In this document: positions 61,489 to 64,000 of the stretch, piece after piece
Numbering within the stretch: position 1 is the first letter of the stretch
How the letters are laid out: each line of letters begins with the position of its first letter
Notes under the pieces: model-generated
Told to the model about the DNA's origin: nothing
Seen by the model: the letters and a program-made list of their open reading frames with translations, nothing else
Database searches by the model: none
Made by a program: the position numbers and the translations under genes
Assembly: GCF_018798885.1 (NCBI RefSeq)
Contig: NZ_CP076361.1
Coordinates: 1,302,001-1,366,000, forward strand
Source of the DNA: Gemmobacter fulvus
Lineage (GTDB): Bacteria > Pseudomonadota > Alphaproteobacteria > Rhodobacterales > Rhodobacteraceae
Direction: 5' to 3'
Length of the DNA: 64,000 nucleotides

Positions 61489-62289
61489 TCATCGGGCCAT
61501 GGCAGGCTCGCGCGCCTCTGCGTAAAAGGCGCGGTGGCGGGTTTCGGCCAGAGCAGCCGCCCGGTCGAACAGCCCCGGATTGACCGCGATGCGCTGCCGC
61601 CGCCCCGAGGCCAGCAGATCAAAGTCACGCCACGCCGCCTGTCGGGTAAAGGCGGGAGTGGCGATGAAGCGCCGGCACGCCTCGACGATCTGCGTGATCT
61701 GGATCCGCTCTTCCGGGGTGATCGGCTGTTCCCGCATCGGATCAACCCCGGCAGGCGACGGCGACACCCGCGCCATGCCGTCGGGTACGCAATCCGCAAG
61801 ACCGGCATGCAGGCTCTGGCTGATCAGGAACAATTGCCGGATGCGCAGCCGCGCCATGCCCGACCGCTCGATCTTGGCCAGTTCGGGCAGATAACCTGCC
61901 CCCATCGCATGCACCGCCCCTGCCATATAACGCGCATGGGCGCGCAACACCGGATAGGGCGTATCGACCTGTTCGACATGGATGAAGTAATCCTGCGGCG
62001 TCAGTTCCGGCAGCAGCGGAATCGCCCCCAACCGGCGCGAGCCGATCACCGCGACCCGCGCATGGATCTCGGGCCAATTGCTGCGCAGATGGGCCAGCAG
62101 CCGGTGCAGCAGCGCCTGTTCGGTCACAAACTCGGACCGGAAATACAGGTAGAACCGGGCGACCTGCCGCGCGGCCACCGCAGGGGCGCCCAGCAGTTCG
62201 AACCCGAAGGGAGAGACGACATCCAGCGGCGGCAAAGACCGGAATGCCGCCTGCGTGATGTCATGCCAATGGAAGGGAGAAAGGGTCAT
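61489..62289 (-). CDS. Uncharacterised protein
   Basis: 266 aa from ATG 62289 with the perfect site AGGAGG seven bases before it. HDITQAAFRSLPPLDVVSPFG, RVAVIGSRRLGAIPLLPEL, EQVDTPYPVLRAHARYMAGAVHAMG and SLHAGLADCVPDGMARV are its most distinctive stretches. No signal peptide or membrane helix is clear, and the composition is helical. Not recognised. Convergent with the P1 peptidase gene. Confidence 0.7.
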   Translation of the reverse strand: MTLSPFHWHDITQAAFRSLPPLDVVSPFGFELLGAPAVAARQVARFYLYFRSEFVTEQALLHRLLAHLRSNWPEIHARVAVIGSRRLGAIPLLPELTPQDYFIHVEQVDTPYPVLRAHARYMAGAVHAMGAGYLPELAKIERSGMARLRIRQLFLISQSLHAGLADCVPDGMARVSPSPAGVDPMREQPITPEERIQITQIVEACRRFIATPAFTRQAAWRDFDLLASGRRQRIAVNPGLFDRAAALAETRHRAFYAEAREPAMAR

Positions 62290-62402
62290 GGTGATGCCTC
62301 CTGAAAGTTTGCACATTCAAGTGGCACATCAGAGATGATGAATAATCTCTTAACCTGATGCGGAAAACTGCGGATACGCGGAAAAGTGCCGCCCGGAGCC
62401 GG

Positions 62403-62843
62403 TTACCAGCGGTTCAGCGCCGCCTCATCCTCGGCTTTGGCGGCGACCCAGACCGCCCCGTCATGGCCGATTTCCTTCTTCCAGAACGGCGCGCGGGATT
62501 TGAGGTAATCCATCAGGAACTCTGCCGCGGCGAAGGCATCGGCGCGATGCCGGGCCGCCGTCGCCACCATCATGATCGGCTCGTTCGGGCCAAGCCGCCC
62601 ATGGCGATGGATCACCAGCGCATCGGCAAGCTGCCATCTGGCGCAGGCCTCGTCGATGATTGCGGCAATGGCGCGTTCGGTCATGCCGGGATAATGCTCG
62701 ATCTCCATCGCGGCCAGTTGGCCGCCATTGTCGCGCACCAGCCCGGTAAAGGTGACCACCGCCCCTGCCCCGTCGACCCCGGCAATGAACGCCTCGGTTT
62801 CGCGCCCGATGTTGAAGGCCGCCTCTTGCACCAGCAGCAGCAT
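62403..62843 (-). CDS. moaE: Molybdopterin synthase catalytic subunit
   Basis: 146 aa. FTGLVRDNGGQLAAMEIEHYPGM, HRHGRLGPNEPIMMVA and the catalytic lysine block YLKSRAPFWKKE are typical. With MoaD it inserts two sulphurs into precursor Z (cPMP). Begins one base after the moaD stop. Confidence 0.96.
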   Translation of the reverse strand: MLLLVQEAAFNIGRETEAFIAGVDGAGAVVTFTGLVRDNGGQLAAMEIEHYPGMTERAIAAIIDEACARWQLADALVIHRHGRLGPNEPIMMVATAARHRADAFAAAEFLMDYLKSRAPFWKKEIGHDGAVWVAAKAEDEAALNRW

Positions 62844-62844
62844 G

Positions 62845-63096
62845 TCAGCCCCCGGTCATCGGCGGAAAGAAGGCCACTTCGCGCACGCCGGCCAAGGGGG
62901 CGTCAAAGCTCGACAGCTCCTGATCCAGCGCCACCCGCAGCGCCGGAAGGTCGGCAAAGGCATAGGCATAGCGCTCTTCCCGCGCCGACAGTTCGGTGAT
63001 CAGATCGGCCACGGTTGCCGCCGATGTCTCCACCTTTTCCCGGGGCAGACCGATGCGTTCCCGCACCCATGCGAAATACATCACCTCGACGATCAT
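62845..63096 (-). CDS. moaD: Molybdopterin synthase sulfur-carrier subunit
   Basis: 83 aa, beta-grasp fold, ending in the essential di-glycine (FFPPMTGG) whose thiocarboxylate supplies sulphur. ATG overlaps the pgsA stop (ATGA). The order pgsA-moaD-moaE is usual in Rhodobacteraceae. Confidence 0.96.
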   Translation of the reverse strand: MIVEVMYFAWVRERIGLPREKVETSAATVADLITELSAREERYAYAFADLPALRVALDQELSSFDAPLAGVREVAFFPPMTGG

Positions 63097-63761
63097 CGCT
63101 TTTCATCCCGCAGATAGGGCAAGGCCTTGCGGAAATAATCCCAGCCGGTGACGAATGTCAGCAGAGCCGCGATCCAGATCAGCACCAACCCGACATTCGT
63201 GGCATAGGCGGCGCAATCGCGCCCGCCACAGGTGCGGATCGGATCGGCAAGCCCCTGCGACACCGCTTCGGCATATTGCTCGGGCGTCAGCCCGCGCAGG
63301 GCGATGCCTTCCAGATATTCCAGCCCAGTGCCCAGAAACAGCACGGCAATCGCCACCATCTGCGCCGTGGTTTTCCACTTGGCCAGTCTGGTGACTTTCA
63401 GCAAGCCCGCCTTGGCCCCCAGAAATTCGCGCAGACCCGACACGCAGACTTCGCGGAACAGGATCAGCGTGGCGGGCAGGATCAGCCAGGGATTCATACC
63501 GGAATAGCCGGTGATTACCATGATGGCGATGACCACCATCGCCTTGTCGGCAATCGGATCCAGCATCGTTCCGAACTTCGATTCCTGCTTCCAGAGCCGG
63601 GCCAGATAGCCATCGAACCAATCGGTGACCGCCGCGCCGATGAACAGCGTCAGGGCGAACCAATCGGCCCAGGGCCGCTGGAAATACAGGAACATCACTG
63701 CCACGCCAGGCGCGGCGAGCAGGCGCAGCACAGTGAGGATATTGGGTATGTTCCACGTCAT
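63093..63761 (-). CDS. pgsA: CDP-diacylglycerol-glycerol-3-phosphate 3-phosphatidyltransferase
   Basis: 222 aa. Several membrane helices with the CDP-alcohol phosphatidyltransferase signature DWFDGYLAR...GTMLDPIADK (D-X2-D-G-X2-A-R-X8-G-X3-D-X3-D). MTWNIPNILTVLRLLAAP is a typical PgsA start. It makes phosphatidylglycerol phosphate. An insert of about 35 residues with a Cys pair (IRTCGGRDCAAY) precedes the last helix. Confidence 0.93.
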   Translation of the reverse strand: MTWNIPNILTVLRLLAAPGVAVMFLYFQRPWADWFALTLFIGAAVTDWFDGYLARLWKQESKFGTMLDPIADKAMVVIAIMVITGYSGMNPWLILPATLILFREVCVSGLREFLGAKAGLLKVTRLAKWKTTAQMVAIAVLFLGTGLEYLEGIALRGLTPEQYAEAVSQGLADPIRTCGGRDCAAYATNVGLVLIWIAALLTFVTGWDYFRKALPYLRDEKR

Positions 63762-63883
63762 ATCGAAGTCGTAGCGGAAGGGGCGCGCGGGGGGAAGGGG
63801 GCCGCTGATTTTATCCGCAGCGCAGGCTTTACAGCCGTGCAGCGGAACGTTAGGTCAGCCGCTTTGCGACGAAAGGGAACGCC

Positions 63884-64000
63884 ATGCAGGCCTGCGGGAT
63901 CGACTTTGGAACCTCGAACTCCACCGTGGGCGTGGCATCCGTCAGCGGCGCAGACCTGCTGGCACTGGAGGGCGATGCCGTCACCCTGCCCTCGGCGGTG
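63884..64000 (+). CDS. Hsp70/YegD-like ATPase, N-terminal fragment
   Basis: First 39 codons only; the gene continues beyond the window. CGIDFGTSNSTVGVA is the phosphate-1 loop of the actin/Hsp70 ATPase fold, as in YegD-type chaperone homologues. GAAAGGGAAC precedes the ATG at 63884. Divergent from pgsA. Which member of the family cannot be decided. Confidence 0.82.
   Translation, partial: MQACGIDFGTSNSTVGVASVSGADLLALEGDAVTLPSAV

Noticed and set aside
1-64000. CRISPR arrays, prophage, insertion sequences, rRNA
   Set aside because: No regularly spaced repeats, transposase or integrase frames, or rRNA-like sequence were seen on either strand.

Overview
The window comes from a GC-rich alphaproteobacterium, almost certainly a Rhodobacteraceae (Paracoccaceae) member. 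Pointers are the split F0 b/b' ATP synthase operon, a TrcR-type cell-cycle regulator, the division-plane ATPase MipZ, an aa3-oxidase subunit IV, a DUF6173-like protein, and TTGACT-N17 promoters. All of it reads as chromosomal core with scattered family-specific genes; I see no integrase, transposase, phage gene, CRISPR array or rRNA.

Layout. 1-5.6 kb: start of an RTX-repeat secreted protein, trcR, a secreted RNase T2, nth with a PfkB sugar/nucleoside kinase, an AraC-MGMT fusion and an OmpA-like lipoprotein. 5.6-9.1 kb: a FadR-type regulator, then atpI-atpB-atpE-atpF'-atpF on the minus strand with a clear promoter. 9.3-12.4 kb: an ArsR-type regulator with a candidate operator, malonyl-CoA synthetase and mipZ. 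12.5-20.0 kb: a long minus-strand translation cluster (ffh, GNAT, chorismate mutase, rpsP, bluB, rimM, membrane protein, sulfotransferase-like, trmD, rplS, rpmE) read from one recognisable promoter. 20.0-30.4 kb: transporters, oxidoreductases, LysR regulators, tRNA-Arg(ACG) and an orphan histidine kinase. 30.5-36.7 kb: rpmH-rnpA-yidD, tsaC/sua5, an acyl-CoA dehydrogenase/metallo-hydrolase/DUF6173 overlap operon, cox subunit IV and a lipoprotein. 36.7-42.6 kb: azlCD, mobA with two coupled partners, a perfect CtrA-type box, pheT. 42.8-49.2 kb: a tightly packed six-gene operon of unknown function built around an AAA+ ATPase, a long coiled-coil protein and two small membrane proteins. 49.4-64 kb: M20 peptidase, panB-panC, cupin, two L,D-transpeptidases flanking a phytase-like exported protein, creatinase, a Hint-domain protein, a P1 peptidase, moaE-moaD-pgsA and the start of an Hsp70/YegD-like gene.

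The best candidate for an undescribed system is the six-gene operon at 42780-49225. It has overlapping or abutting start and stop codons, a complete AAA+ motor (Walker A, Walker B, arginine finger region), a predicted almost all-helical coiled-coil partner, two proteins without recognisable domains and two membrane proteins. This looks like a dedicated AAA+ machine at the inner membrane; its function is not deducible from sequence alone.

A second theme is a family of short dispersed elements sitting between convergent genes: an AT-rich 22-mer (three copies, two forming a hairpin) and a GC-rich hairpin unit of about 70 bp (two copies, one of them forming the end of an ArsR coding region).
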